From: Cinclus cinclus
Taxonomy: Eukaryota; Chordata; Aves; Passeriformes; Cinclidae
Assembly: GCF_963662255.1 (NCBI RefSeq)
Contig: NC_085059.1
Span: forward strand, 10,139,234 to 10,203,233
Length of the DNA: 64,000 bases
Reading direction: 5' to 3'
Below, piece by piece: positions 35,015 through 49,466 of the stretch (position 1 is its first letter; every line of letters begins with the position of its first letter). The notes beneath the pieces are model-generated. The model was not told the origin of the DNA and made no database searches. It saw nothing but the letters and a program-made list of their open reading frames with translations. Both the position numbers and the translations under genes were made by a program.

Positions 35015-38000
35015 ATTGATTTTGTATCATTTAAGATAGTGTGTACATGATCCACTCCTAGGGACACACCAAACTGATTTTTAACACATAGCGAGGAAAG
35101 CAAATTGTAAGATCTTTTCTCTTCCCATTCATATAAGAACCCCTGGAAACTGGTACAGATTGTTCAAACTTCTCTCTAGAAATAAAACCCTTCAGTTTAT
35201 ACCTTCACTGGTGGATGAGGTATGAAACACCCACTGGAATAAAGAATGACATCTAAGATACCATTCCTGAATTTTGATATATTAAGAGAGAAATCTGCCC
35301 CTTCCAAGATAGGACAGTGGGAATAAATTGCTTGATTGTAGCTCCTTCTTAGACTGGCTTAACCTTGAGGTAAAAAGGCTCTCAAATTGGTGAAAAACCA
35401 GTTTAGGCACCCAAGAGCTGAAACATTATCTATAGTCACATGTATTAAAGCCTCACTGCTCTACCACTGCTTCTCATCTGAAGAGAGAGAAACACCTAAC
35501 TTTCAAGGCTCCAGAGATTTGCTGAATTTTCCCCATAATAGAAAACTCGGGCAACATTCTGTTTGGGACCAGGTCAACAGCTATTTAGTTAAACAATAGA
35601 AGATAGTGGCAAAGATATTTATTCTGCTGTGATTTCTAGATGACAAAAATATTAAATAAAATACTGGTATGTGTTGGATGGGGTGATAAGTTGAGAGTCT
35701 GCAGCAATTTCTTCCCACCAGCTGGGCTGTAAGTAGGTTGGAGTGCTGGCAGCTGATATTTAGGATGTAATCTGAAGAAAGCAGGAAAGTAGAAGCAAGG
35801 GGTAAATTGTAAAGTAGAGTGAAATGGACATAAATAGAACAGTGAAAGTAGGAACCTTGATAAAGTTTTCTTGGAATGTAACAACTGCATTTCCTAAATC
35901 ACTTAACTCTAGGGGAGGATGCTTGTTCCACAACTGATGAATGAGATATAAATGAAAATATTTTTACTGGAGAGCCAGAGTTGTCCCACCACAAAGAGCA
36001 TCCTAGTTTGAAATGAGATATGGCACAATGATGTTACAAAAACCAGCCAAAGTCTATGTCTGTGTAAAAAAACTGCTTTCTGCAAGGGTAATACAAATTT
36101 CACAATATTAGCATTTCATACCCCCATGATATGATGTGTGCGTCTTAAGGGGCTGGATGTTTAATGTGCACTTCTAGTTCTTTCTTGGTTTTTATTAATT
36201 TTTTGACAATTTATGCTATCCAGATTTTGTCACCTACTGTGCTAAATCCTTTGGAACCTGGGGAAAAAGAGAATGGTTGTCCCTGTTTCACGAATACAGC
36301 CAATTTCTTCAGATTCTCCAGGGAGTAAGTGGAGACGAGTTTTCACTTTCACATCTGTGTATTACTGCTGGCATCTGGCAGCCAGTGTGCCCATTGCTGG
36401 TAATAAAAAAGGTGAAAAAGATACTGCTTTATTTGTAGACTACTCTTCCTAGCTTGCTTCAAGATTTCTCTTCTGCTAGAAGTCACTGAGTTTAGGATTA
36501 ATGATTTGGCCTAAATGGACTGGTGATCGCTACCTGCCAGGGAAGCTGGAAGTTGTATAAATATTTTCCTTCCATTTCAATACATGTTCATTTTCACTAA
36601 TGTATCTTCTGAGGTTAAAGAAAGATGTGACTGATTCATTCCAGGTCTGTATGGTGACAACTGGGCACTTTTTCAGTCATCAGCTGTTGTTCACTGTAGC
36701 TTGACCTTGTCACGATTATTGGGTACCATTTGCTCCAATAGCTGCTACTGTCCTCTAGTACAGATGTTCAGTAGCAGGGTTTTCATGAGCATTTCTTTAC
36801 TGTAGGTCTAAAGCAGTTGTTTAAGTTAATTTCCCTTTTGGTGATATTTTCTGTGGTTTTATTCCATTTCTTTCTCTGTACTTAAAAGAGACAGCAGTCT
36901 GGCATGGCATACCTAGAGATAATCAGCAGTTTCTCTTTGGGATTTCTGACAAGATAGGAAAGCAGGTATATCCAGCCTGACTCCTCAGATCCTGTCTTCT
37001 TACTTAATAAGTTGCCATTCATTAGTTCTAAAGAAGTCTTGCAGCAACTGTAGTGAGTTTTGCAAACACTCCATGTTTCAAGAATCTGAAGGATATCTAA
37101 TATGTGTGGGGCTTAGTTTATAAAATTAGGTAAAAAACATTAAAGAATCAGAGTAACAGCTCCAAACTCATGTGCCCAGGATGGAAAAATCTTTACATAT
37201 TATCCGACATATTCTTTGCAGTTTGTCCCTCAGCAGAGGCTGGAATTCAGATGGGCTGATCCCTAGCTCCCTGTGCTTCCCAGGGCAGTGTGTCCTGCAG
37301 CCATGCCCTGCTGTGCCTGTGTTTGGGAAGTCTGGGGTAATGATGCTGGTAGTGCTGGCTGCCTTCCTAAAATTTGTAACCATAGCTGTACTGTGCTACA
37401 AAGGTCAGCACCAGGCTGGAAAATGATGAATGTTTTGGTGCTGCTTCATATCATTACACTTTGATCAGAGGTAAATTAATTTGCATTTTAAGTCTATCCT
37501 TCAAGTTTAAGGCTTACTGATGTTATTGAATGGTGTGCACCGTATTTTTTATGACAATGGTTTCTATTGTCTTATATAAATAAATTTGGCAGACCTGTGT
37601 TACATCTTGCTTTCTTCTTGAATTGTTTGTACATTCCCTTACAGAATAAAGTGTTTTGTCTTCTACTGCCAAGCAAATATCATGTAATAACTGAGCATTC
37701 TAAAAAAACCAGTCAAGCATGCCTGCATATTTAGGAAATGAATAGATTATAACTCTGCAAGGGGTATATGTATAGCTGAGAGAGAAGGGGGGTGTGCAGA
37801 GGGGACAGGCTTTTACTCCATGTGAAAAAACTGACCTTCTTTCCCCTACATGAATCTGTGTGCAAGATCTCTCTCACACTATGTATAATTGGTTGTTCTC
37901 CAAAAAGAGATGCTAAACTTCTAGCTGGTTACTTTGCCCATCACTGAGAATTGGACCCTCCAGCAAGAGAGGCTTTTATCATATTTGGTTTTTTTTAATG

Positions 38001-38661
38001 ATGCATGGATGATATGTGGCTTTTATGTCATTTGTTAATGACAGTCACATTTGAGTTGCAGGGAGGAGGTTCTTTGGTGATAATTGGAGCAAAAGCATAC
38101 ATGTGATAATTCTCTCCTGTGGTATTGGTGATATTTTGTGTTTCATTTTTCTTATGGAGATTATTGAATTGAGATCAGATATGTCAAAAGGAAATCTGTG
38201 CTTTTTAAAATAAAAAACTGTGTTCAATTTCTATTGATTTTCTATGTTATAGTCACAGGTTCAGGGGTATATTTAACATTGGGATGTATTTGTGAGTGGT
38301 TTATTTAGAAAAGCAAATATGCAGCTCAAAGAAACTTCACAAAATATGAGCAAAGAGACTGTGATGGATATAATAGATCATATCCAACGTTTTCAACTAC
38401 TCCTGACCACAAGCTAAGAAACTTACTATGAAATATATGAGTGTTCTGGACTTATGATTTTACATATTAATAGGGAAAAAAATCCTGTAAAAGATTAGTT
38501 TTTCTTTTGCTGTCTTACAAAATTTCAGTAATTGCTCCTGCTTGTGTTTGTGGTCCCACAAAGTTTCTGTGATGTAGCTAAATGCTGCATCACTAATGAT
38601 CCTGCGTTGATTGATCTTAGAACTGAGGAGGAAAAGAGACTGATCATAGAAAATTGGCTTT

Positions 38662-38689
38662 AAGGGCAAGGGATGAAGGGCAAGGGATG
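38662..38689 (+). repeat. Perfect tandem duplication of a 14-bp unit
   Basis: aagggcaagggatg occurs at 38662-38675 and again at 38676-38689 without any mismatch. Confidence 0.95.
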
Positions 38690-39849
38690 CACCATGTGAC
38701 ACCTGGTTATAAACAACATGTACAGAAGTGATTGGATTGAAAAATAGCAAGGGAGCAACTCAATAAATAGACATTTACAGACAGTATATACTTTAGTGAA
38801 TATTAATGGTTCCATTTGCAGTTATAGAATGAAATTATTTATTACTACTAACATATGATCTATTCAAAGCATTTCATGAAGGAAATATAATTCTTTCCAT
38901 TCAAAATGCAATTTTTCAGAAAAATTAAAATTGTATTTATTGGTGTAGCCCACTGAATATCTGATTGTTTACAGTCATTGAACCAGAACAGAAAGTATAC
39001 TTTTGCCTTAAATTACCAGCTTGATTAAGGAATTATATTTCATTTAGGGGTTTAGATCAAGAATTCTTCAGACTCCATATCTTGTATCATACAAAAGAAG
39101 GAACTGAATGAGCTCATTTTCTGTTGATGCAGGAAAGAGGGTGGTAAATCTAGGAAAAAATTGGATGGAGATTTGTGAGGGAGTGCACAGAAGATAAAGT
39201 AGATTTGATCTATGTCAGTACTTCAAAAGTTGTGGGACTCGGGCAAATTCCTCACTCTGTTTCTATAGTAAAGTTAACAACTAACTTCTTCTAGTCTAAT
39301 TTCTTTGCAAAAACGATCTGCCTTATGATGCATAGCATAGTAGGGATTTTCTATTAGTAAGGGCCTTTAAACAGGATTTTTAGTAATGATCTCATTGCCA
39401 CTAAAGTACTCTTTTAGTGCCACTCATATGCCACTAAAGTAAAGTAAGGGTAAAATAAAAATTGGAATTAAGAGCTGTATGAAAAGTCATAAAATTAAAC
39501 TTACACTGAGGCTTCATTGGAGCATTTGGAACAGGCACTCTGATTAGCTTCAGAAGAGTTTGTGGCATTTTCCTTCAGCCTCAAACTTTCTGCAGAGATT
39601 TTTCTGATGTTTTTTGCATGGCATCTGGAAAGTCATAATTTTCCATTCAGTTCATAACTCCCAGCAGGAACCCCTGACATGGCAAGAACTCTTAACCTGA
39701 GCCAGTCATTCTGGAAAGTTCAGTGGCTGCTTGACAGCCCACCCTTCCCACAGCCTTGATTACCACAGTAATGCATATTCACTATTTGGTGTTTACTGTA
39801 ATAGAAGCTGTAAAATTTAATTTTTTGCTTTTAAGCGTGCTTTTAAACA

Positions 39850-39888
39850 CGTTTCAACCTAGGCTGGACGTTTCAACCCTAGGCTGGA
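39850..39888 (+). repeat. Tandem duplication of a 19/20-bp unit
   Basis: cgtttcaacctaggctgga (39850-39868) is followed by cgtttcaaccctaggctgga (39869-39888). The copies differ by one extra C. Confidence 0.95.
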
Positions 39889-41659
39889 CATCTGTGCTTA
39901 ATCCTCCATTTTAGCTGCTGGCTGGGCATCTGCACATTGTTCCTTCATCTTCAGCACAGACATTTATCCTTTTTGAGTTGGGATTTAGAGAAGAATGCAG
40001 GTAGTGGACCTCATTCACCTTTTCCAATGAGATGCTGTCTTCCCATTTTATTAGACCTGTTCCCCATGTGTCCAACAGCTAAAATGTGCCTTCTACTGGC
40101 AGACTTGATTTGACTCATTTCTTGGTTTAATGTAAATGTTGCAGCAAACCTCAATGGCACAGAGAACTCTTATTGATTTACCTTTTCTCTCCTGCCAACT
40201 GCTGAATGCAAAGTGAAGAGGAGTAATTCCTTGGATTTAAGGGGATTCTGTATACAAGTTTCCTGAAAGAAAATGGAAGGGATTTTTATGCAACATTTAA
40301 AGGCACCTTATCTTGTTAGGTGCCTGGTTTTTAGTTTTCCACAAGGTATTCCTTGGTCAGATTATATGGCCTGATATAGTCTCCTTGTATCCAGTTTCCT
40401 TTCTTCTTCAGCCTAAAGCAACATTACTGTGACTGCATCACAGAATCCAAAATGAGGGGCACAGAGGAATTGCCCTTACACTTCCAGATCACTTTTGTCT
40501 CCATTCTTTCCTTCTGCCACTTCACTCTCAGACGTATTTATACTGTTTTTCCAAGGATCCTCCTATGGTTTCACACAAAGAGAAAGAGCTTACACTGTCT
40601 CCCAGTGTAGAGAAATAATGCTGAAAAAGTGTTCACAAATGTTGGTGTCTTTGCTATATTAAATTATTGATTCCATGTCAATTGAATTACATGAAAAATA
40701 CTAGCAAATATATGGCTGGTTCCTCGTAATGCCACTAAGATGCCCAGAGAGAAAAGTGAGTTAAGTGTTTGGTAGTTTTGGGAACAATTTTCACCATCTT
40801 TACTTGTGCACTTAGGCTCAGCATATGCAGAGAACCAGGATGCTCTTTAAGGCCATACAAAAGATGTACAGCTGAACAAGAAATGGCAGATGTTCTGGTT
40901 ACAAATCACTAGAGAGTCCTGACAGAGACTTTAAATAGTCATGAAGGCTGGCTGGATACAGGCTTCTTAAAGGTCCAACTGCTTCATATTGCAGTTATGC
41001 TGCTGGAAGCTGGAGGCACAGATTAAGGGTAGGGGCTGTCTCTTAGGGCAAAATTCTCAGCTTGAACTCTTCTCTGCACAATAAATCCTAAGTATGTCAT
41101 ACCCTTGTTCCATGCATAGGGTTTGCATTAATCTTAGAGTCCCTTTCTTGTTTGGTTGCTTTGTTTGTGGTTTTTTAAAGAAAAGTCTTGCTCCCTGAAC
41201 CAGTTAGGAGGCATATTTGTTAGTGTGCTAAATGCTAGAATCCACATCAGGTTTTGAACTTCGACATCCAGGGTAGGGAAAAGGTGTGGGACAGACTAAG
41301 TCTTTGAAACCCATAAAGTTACTCCATGGATTTGGTGTTGCCCAGAGTAGAGTATCTCTCAACATGCTTGAAAGAAACAAAAGATGAAGCATTTCCATAT
41401 TTCATTACCTCAGAAGAACCAGACAATGTGACCATAGAAGCAACACTGCAGGAACACTGCAAGTTTTCTCTCTGCTTATTTTGAAGACATGGAAATTACC
41501 TTCCAGTGTACTGTATACACCTTGATTTATGGATTTGGGAAAAGTCTTTGCAAAAGTTCCTCTTCACAGATTTCTGCTTCAACTGAAAGCTGCAGCTAGT
41601 CAAGGGAGGACATAAGAGTGAATACAGAGGATAAAGACAGCTTAAAAAAAAAAATGGAA

Positions 41660-41830
41660 CAAGCAATTTCTTGTCAAAAGGGCTCTTCTAAATTGGAGAA
41701 AAGTTTTAAGTGGGGTTCCCAAAGGGATGGTCCTTGAACATACTCAGTGTCTAATGTATATACATGACTGACAAGGAGAACTAGTTAGTTGCTTATTAAA
41801 CTAAATTTGGATCTGCAGAGGCTGTAGAAC
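41660..41830 (+). mobile_element. CR1 LINE ORF2 fragment, reverse-transcriptase domain, decayed
   Basis: The frame starting at 41688 reads LNWRKVLSGVPKGMVL, which lines up with the W-R-V-SGVPQGSVLGP block that precedes the catalytic palm of CR1 reverse transcriptase. About 40 bp later 'tatatacatgactgacaagg' (41757-41776) corresponds to the IFIND-LD-E block, already broken by a stop. After about 41800 the similarity fades; the A-D-D catalytic motif is not intact. The 3' end of the element is not attached here. It is a dead internal fragment. The match rests on recalled motifs, not on an alignment. Confidence 0.7.
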
Positions 41831-43627
41831 AAATAATAAATGAGACTTGAAAGAATTCCAGACTTAAGTTTGAGCTGTAGTGTATTAAATGAGCTTTTAT
41901 ACAGACGGACGAAAAAAAATCATTTTAACTGCAAGAGAATAAAGCTCAAGGGGTGTAGCTTTTACAGTCTAAGCAGAAAGGTGCAAAGAACAGCATGTCT
42001 TTACAAGTATTGTTTCCCATTGAATTAATTGATTCACTCAAGTAGCACCAGATTTTTGTCGTATTTACACCTGATCACTTGGCCCACAGATTATTCCCCG
42101 CCCTTTTCCTGAAAATATTTCAAAGTATTAGAGAATTGATTTGTGAGGCAATTCTAACTACTGATTTTTCCCAACAGTAAGAGCAATTGGTAAAATTGTG
42201 GTAATAACTGTCTTATAATCCATTTATCCATCTGTAGGAATGAAGCTACATGGAAAAAAGTGAAAATCTGGAGTATTGGAACCAAAGTAAAAGAACAATA
42301 TGGGTTTATTTTCCAGGTTATGTGTTTTTCAGCATGCCTATGCTCTCTGGCACTGCACTGATATACATCCACAGTGTTCTGGAAATCACATATGTTGTGC
42401 TATTGCTGGCCAGGATCTCCTTTTCTCTCCATTGCCCCAGTGTGCTGTACCTCAACTTCTCCTGTCCATGGGTATAATGTAAATGTATTACCAAATGCTG
42501 TCCATCTAGCTGTAGATCTGTGTCCAAACAACTTTAGGGTGGGTAATTTATAGAGGTCCCTTAGCACCAGAATTGCAGGAAGTATGCAGGAGATATGTGC
42601 CTGGTCTGTTCAGGATCTGCTGGCACAGCAGGGGCATAGGGACTCTCTCCCTGGGCTGTGGCAGCATTTACCTTCTCCCTGGTGTATGGACAGTGTTCAG
42701 GCCATTCTCAGAGACAACAGGAACCAGCCAGGCATTGGGACAGTAAGTGCACATCATCTCAACAGCTCTTCCTCCTCTCCTCTGATGAAAAGACTACAGG
42801 GCAATTCTAAACATCCCGCTGCATTGATCTGACAGAACCTTGCAATCCTTTATTGCTGGCATTAAAGGATCTGTAAATCCAAGGTCCTTGTCCTTTTCCT
42901 TACAGCTGACTTCTGTGAGTTACAAGCCTCATTTTGCAGTATTTCATTTTTACACAACCCAGAGGAGCATTGTAGAGTCATATTTCCAGAATCCTGCACA
43001 GGACTGTAGCACTACAGTGCTGCTGGCCAGGTGAGGCTCCAAAGAAATCAGTGCAGCGAGGCAAAGCATTTTATTGCTGTTGGTAGTGTAGTTATATTTT
43101 ATTGTCTTGGCTGCCACCTTGGACAGCTTTTCTGGCTCTGGCTGATGTGGGTTAATCATGGTTACTGGGGCAGAGATAGAGTTGTATATAAATTACTGCC
43201 GTTAGCTTGGAGAAGGAAAAAAAATAAATAGGATCTTCTGATAATTTCAATTTTGGTTTGGAAATGGATTGGCAAGAGGTTTCGGTAATTGATTTAAAAT
43301 GCATCTTAGAAATGTTTTTAATTATGATTAAGATAGCTGCTAAATTTCACAAGATACTATTAAATACCAGTTTATTAAGTTTAAATTTGTTACTGATTAG
43401 CAGTTACATATGGTATATGTTTTTAATATTCCTTAATACTGAATAAATGGTTTGGATAATCAGTTGGCATTTAATGTATTAATTTCTATCTCAAAGTGCA
43501 AAGAAAAAAATGCAGTTCTGAGCTATGCATTATACCTGTCCCACCTATTCCAGACTTGATCTCTTGTGTTCAGCCATTTAACGCAGAAATTGAAGGACAA
43601 GGCTTCAGAAGCTCATTGAAGTAGGGA

Positions 43628-43736
43628 TTTTTGGGGTTTTGGTTGGTTGGGTTTTTTTGTTTGTTTGTTTGTTTGTTTGTTTTTTCTTTTGTTTTGTTTT
43701 GGGTTTTAATTTTTTTATTTTTGATTTTTTTTTTTA
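43628..43736 (+). repeat. T/G-rich low-complexity tract with (GTTT)n core
   Basis: About 110 bp built only of T and G apart from a few bases. It begins with ggggttttggttggttggg, passes through six gttt units (about 43658-43681), and ends in a T11 run. It is the longest such tract here. Confidence 0.9.
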
Positions 43737-46700
43737 AGGCTGCTGTATGACTTGGACATGGCTGTGTTGCAAAGAGAGCAGTGGTGATTCAGAGACATGG
43801 TAGCTTTAACTTTTGTCCCACCTTGGACTCTGCTGAACAGGATCCAGCTTAGCCATAGTTGTGGCACCTTCATTACTGCCACCTAATAACATTCTTCAAA
43901 ATGTTTTTCATTGAAAGCACTGTCGATAAGGCACATGTGGTGCCTTCAGGAAATCCAATTTTAATTTAGAAGTTAGAAGATTTAACAAATGTCTGTTTTG
44001 TTTTTCTGTATTTCTATACCTTACTTTTTTTTAATTGAATGCTTTGGAATACTTTTGCTTGGAGCACACTAGTTAATGTTTTCAATAATCAGTGCATAAC
44101 ACATCACTTCTTCACAAGCTGTCATTATCTGTGTTATTTTCATGGGGGTTCAGAGCTTTTTGGAAACATACACTGTCTGTGTACAGCGTTTTCAGGGAGC
44201 ATTTGATGTGATACAGCACTGATACCTTGAAGTCTGAATACTGGTGCAATTTAACTAATCAGTATGTTTAATTAAGTGCATTCAGATACCTTACTCTGAA
44301 GTCTCAGTGCCTACACAGCTCATGTTTGCTTTAGCTGGGAGTTTGAGCTTTATGCTGTGCCTCATAACGTAACAAGGATAAAATATGCATTACTATAAAG
44401 ACAGGCACTTGCACTTTTGTAATTGCATAGCAACAAATATCACAAAACAGAATAAATGGATTGTTACATCCACAGAAATATCCTGCATATTTGGCTTTTC
44501 AGTATCTTCCCCAACACTCTTGCCACATCACCCCAGGTCCTCTTACTGAATGGTCTCAGTAATCAGGAGAAAAAAAACTTGACCTCTTCTCCTAAGAGAC
44601 TGTTGAGTGGCTGGTTAGACCTTGAACTTAAAGGATCTCATCAAATTGTTGTGTTACTTATCCTTTAGGAATTCTGGCCTACCAGATGCTTTGAATGTGC
44701 ATACTTCAAGGTATCAGCTTTTGGCTGCCCTGCAGAGCAGAGCAGGGGGAGGCTCCGGAGCCCATTCCAAGGCTGCAATCATGCTCAGAAGTGCCCATGC
44801 CCTGTGACCCCAATCATCTTCACAGGATTTTGTTCCTTATTATTTTTTAACTTCTTATTATTAAAGTCGCACAGAAGCTTTTAGTAGTCCATCAAAGAGA
44901 ACTGAGTATTCAAGCATTCAGATTTAATCCTTTGAGTAATAAAATAGCCAAAACAATAACACATGAAAATTAAATAAAATCTAATAAATGTGTCACCTTA
45001 TACTGTTTTGACCATCAGAATTATCATATAGTGTTCTTGACTAAGGGGTTTTGCTTTGCTTTACAGGTGCCTGAAAGCTTATCTATTTTTTTTTCCCTGG
45101 ATCCATTAGTCAATCCAATAAAAGGACCATAAGTCCCTATAAACATGGCCTCATTTACATTCTTTACTTATTAAAGTTACATGAGAACTAAAACTAGAGT
45201 TTCATTGTGAGTAGTACATCTTTTATGGAAGTGCCAGACATAGGAGAAATGTAGCATTTATCAAGGAAGTATGCAAATTTGGGTTTTGGAATGTGTGGTA
45301 GGTTTTGGTGTTTTGTTTGCATTTTTAAAACCTTCATTAAAAAAATAAATGACTAAAAAACCCAACAACAACAACAAAACCCTAAAGATTTGTTCCTTGA
45401 TTTTGAATTGAAAGAACAACTTTAATTTTTTTTTAATTTTGGTCCTTGTTCTGTTACATGGGGTTTTTTTCACTGAGCTGCTTTTTAAATCAGTGGTATA
45501 TAATATTATTAATGTCTGTTTTGGAGAGAAGCTTAACATGGACTTTTATGACATGTCATTTAATGAAGAATCCAAGACGAACAATTATGTTAGGAACTGA
45601 GAGACTTGACTCCCACAAATGAAACCAAAAGGCCTTTTGATGTACTACCACCAGTGCATGATGTGGTGCTGTCCTTGAACTGCAGTGAAAGGAGTCAAAA
45701 ATAAGCCCTGGAGGCAAAACTCAAATTGTGGTTTAGGCGGGAAGTCTCTATATTTGCTATGTAATGTAATCTATATCTGGACAACATCTTTTGCTCTTTC
45801 TTGGGCAGACTGCCCAGAGCAGAGATATCTCTCTAAAGCAACAGCAGGTGGTATTTGGGGTATTGCCTTTCTCTTTTCCTATTGATCTTCTGTACACAAT
45901 ATGTCATTCTCAAGAACATAAATCCATAACTTTAATGTAAAGACTCATACTTCTTTGAGTCTTTATAAGATCTTCAATAGCAGGAGCTGAAAATCCATAT
46001 ATTTCAGATTTGGAAGGTGTTTGATCATTTCTTTTAAGAAGAGCTATACAAATAGCTAAAATTTAATATTTTCAGGAGAACTTCAGCTCACAGAGGTATG
46101 CTTTGCAGTCTTTATTTCAGGGAGATCATCTAATTCAGGCTTTGAGTTGCATGGATTTTGTGGATTTCATTTGAGCAAATCTTGGAGGTGGGAAAATTAT
46201 TGTAACTCTTTAGGAAGTTGTGGAAAAAGAGACCTCAAGGCCTGCTGCACAAGGAATAAGTAACAGGTAATCAGATGGGAGAGTTATGCCTCAAAACTGC
46301 TGATAGAACTGTACTTCTCAGCTTTATCTCCTTCAACCAGTATATAGGGACACCTTCAGTCTACAAACTTTGTGACTTAGTTGCATTTCCAAACCCAAGT
46401 TGCCCTGAATGCAAAGTGTCCATCTGCCATTTTTTGAATCACAGACAAACTTAATTTTATTATAAAATTATACAATTTTTGTTTCCTTCTCTTTCTGTTA
46501 TGTTTCTCTTTTAGATGTAGTTAGGGAAATTAGTCAAAATCTGAACCATCAAAGATCTCTTGGAAGGAGGGATGACTGATTAACTTGGCCTAGACAGGTA
46601 GAAAACATCTGTGAACAGTGGTGCAATTTTTTTGCAAATCCTGCTGTATTTTGCTCCTTTTAACCACACTGTCTATGATGTTTCCACCAGATAATTAGAT

Positions 46701-49400
46701 TAACATCAGTACAATTTTTTCCCCATGCCTTTTGAAAAGGAAGCAGCATAGAATCCCACCAGACAGACTGGATTTGATTGCTGTTCTTAGATGAGAGAGC
46801 AGCAAACCACAAGACAAGAAATCTGGGAAATTTGTTGTAAAATTTAAATGAGGACTCCTGTCATCTTCCTGGAATTATTTAACCTTGAGCTTATTTTTCT
46901 CTGAGAAAATTATCTCTGATGTCAGAATCACTCAAATAATTATTGATGTGGCTTAATCACAAGACTGAATTTGCTGGTTCATTAAATATGTCTTGCATAT
47001 GTGGTTTTATCTAAGCCTGTGAAGAGAAAAATGACTGCAGCTGAACAAAACCAGCTTTTTATTTGGTTCGGTTTAGATGTTCTTTAAATAGTGGGATTCT
47101 CCCCAAATCTGGTGATAAGGAAAAGCACTTAATGAATTAGTGGGAACATTTTTGAAGTCTGTTTGCCTACAAGATTGGTGCATGTTTCCCAAAGAGAGCA
47201 TGAGGGGTCATGTGTTTATCACTCCCTGTGCAGCACAGAGTAAGGAGTGCTTGACTGTGAGGCAGCACAACTAGATCAGTTGATTTTATTTATAAAATAT
47301 TATTCATTTGCCTGTTCATTACAGGATTTCTAATGCAGAGAAACACATATACAAAATTTTAGGGAGCTTTTGAACATTCAACAGGAAAGAGGTTTGAAGG
47401 AAAAGGGTGCTTTGAAGCAAGGGGAGATTAAAAAGCCAAGCATTGGAGCTGATCTCTGTACTTTTGTCTGAATCTTGCTCTTATTTGAGAGACAGACAAA
47501 GAAAAAATGGTCATTGCTGCTGTTAGACTGGCAAACTAAAAGAAGTTACCTCTTATTTAACACATTTTTTATTGTTTGGGGAGACGGGCTCACACCTATA
47601 GTCTCTGTGAAATAGATTTGAAAAGACAGTCTTGGTAAAAACCTAGGCTTTCTGCATATCATAAAACTGTATTATCTCTCCTTCAACTCTCTCCTAACAT
47701 CATTTCTCCCAGGAATAGACCTAAAAATATTTCTTCTTTGCAGTTGTATGTGTTAGGTGCAAATATTGCTTTTTCTTTCTCCAGACAGTAGTGAAATTTA
47801 AGATGAGATTCATGATGTCTGGGGAAACTTGGTGTCCTCAGATGTCTCAATACGTGGAATAGAGAGAAGGGAAGACTTTGGTAAAATACTTAAATTTACA
47901 TTTATTTTGTTTCTTACTGTGAAGTAATGAAACTGTAACATAAAATGTTTTTTAAGAGACAGTAATAAATTCTTATTGTTTTACTGCACATTGTGCTCTT
48001 ACCAGAATATATGCTTTTTATTCATCTACTTAGTGATCACATCCACCTATATTTTGTATCTCATGGAAGAGTATTCTGCTGATTTTCCATGATTATAGAT
48101 GGATTAGTTGTGAAGATTCAGATCATGATTCTTAGCCAGATCAAAGATCCTCTCTTCCTTTAGAACTTAAAATAGGGTTTTCCTCTCTTAGAAGAGCCCA
48201 TTCAATCATTGCTGCAATCACATGACTAAATAAAATCTAACACTGCCATCTAATGTCCATGTACTGGGATATTACACTTTTTTAGCCCAGTGGTATCAGA
48301 CAGCATTTGATTATCACTTGTAAACTGTGGAGTTGTCAAGTAAGAGAAACATTGGGGTTTTGTCCAAAATTTTCCTTTTCATCTTTTTGTTTTCCTCAAA
48401 TAAATAGCTTCCTGTCTAATTTCATAATAACATTAAGTGGCTTTTATAATTATGCTAAGAACCTCAGCTTTTTCAGTTTCTAAAGGATTGTGTTCAGTAT
48501 TGGAGTTAACTGGAGTAAGAAGTGTGTACAGTAAATTTCTGTCTGTGCTCTTCCTCTCAGTGTTCTGCTGAAGCTGTTTGAAGAGTTGACAAAATTTAGT
48601 TTCTTACCACAGAGTCTGATTCACCTGGAGAAAAAAAGATTCCCTTGGAGAAGGTGTCCCTGCAGTTCTGTGACACAAATTGTCAAAATTACCTTAATGA
48701 AATAAGAAGAAAGGAAAACTATTCAATAAGGCATTTTATATCTCTGGGGATTTGTTTAAAAATAATGTGTGCAGGATACTTTTGAATAAAAAAAACAGGT
48801 CTTACAGGGGAAAGCCCAGTTTTTAGTATGGCCCCCCAACAGTTTGCAGAAGAGCCCACTGCCCATGGCTTTGAGCACTGAGGATGGCAGCGTGAGCAGG
48901 CTGAGTGTGCTCCCCTTCCTGCTTTAGGTGCTGGTGACATAACTTTAACATATATAATGAATGTACCTCTTTAAGAGATGCATTGATTTTAGATCTATTC
49001 AGTTCTTAAGTAAAATGAACTGCTACACTGAAAGCTTCTTTCAGAATTGCAGCCTGATAGCCCCAAGCAGACTGATAGGCTGCATGTTTATTTACTGCTC
49101 CATTGAACCCCCTATGATTGATTCTTTCTCACATTCCACTATTGATTTTTCTGTTCTGTCTTTCTTCAACCAAATATGAAGAAGTTCCTTGCAAGCCAAG
49201 TTGCCATAACCACTGTTTGAAGAGCCCTTTCCTTAAGGTCTCTCTCCCCAGCCTGCAGCAGACAGACAGGAGCCTTTAGCTCAGCTTTCCTCCAGCTGGG
49301 AACACCAGCATGGCTCCAGCCATAGAAAATGTAGAGATCAGGCTCAAGCTGTCAGAGAGTTCCAGAAGAAATGCAGAACACCCCACCCCAGCCAAAAATC

Positions 49401-49466
49401 TGTGATGTGATGTGATTGATGTGATGTGATGTGACTGATGTGATGATGTGACATGATGACGTGATC
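49401..49466 (+). repeat. Imperfect GTGAT/GATGT minisatellite
   Basis: Tandem gtgat units are interrupted at intervals by tgattg, tgactg, tgatgatg and tgacatgatgac, giving three to four diverged higher-order blocks that each start with gatgtgat. The array ends at the palindrome gtgatcac. Confidence 0.9.

Larger units (their letters stand above)
35015..41659. other. Non-coding stretch with two small tandem duplications
   Basis: AT-rich unique sequence. It contains tandem duplications at 38662-38689 and 39850-39888 and a repeated tgccactaaagta at about 39398-39440. Around 39238-39276 the words 'gggcaaattcctcactctg' faintly recall a MIR core, but I do not call it. Confidence 0.5.

Noticed and set aside
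37555..37650. Possible 3' UTR end with AATAAA words
   Set aside because: AATAAA is frequent in AT-rich DNA, and no coding exon precedes it.
39235..39280. Possible MIR SINE core ('gggcaaattcctcactctg')
   Set aside because: Only one short block fits and no flanking MIR sequence is visible. A profile search over 39100-39400 would decide.
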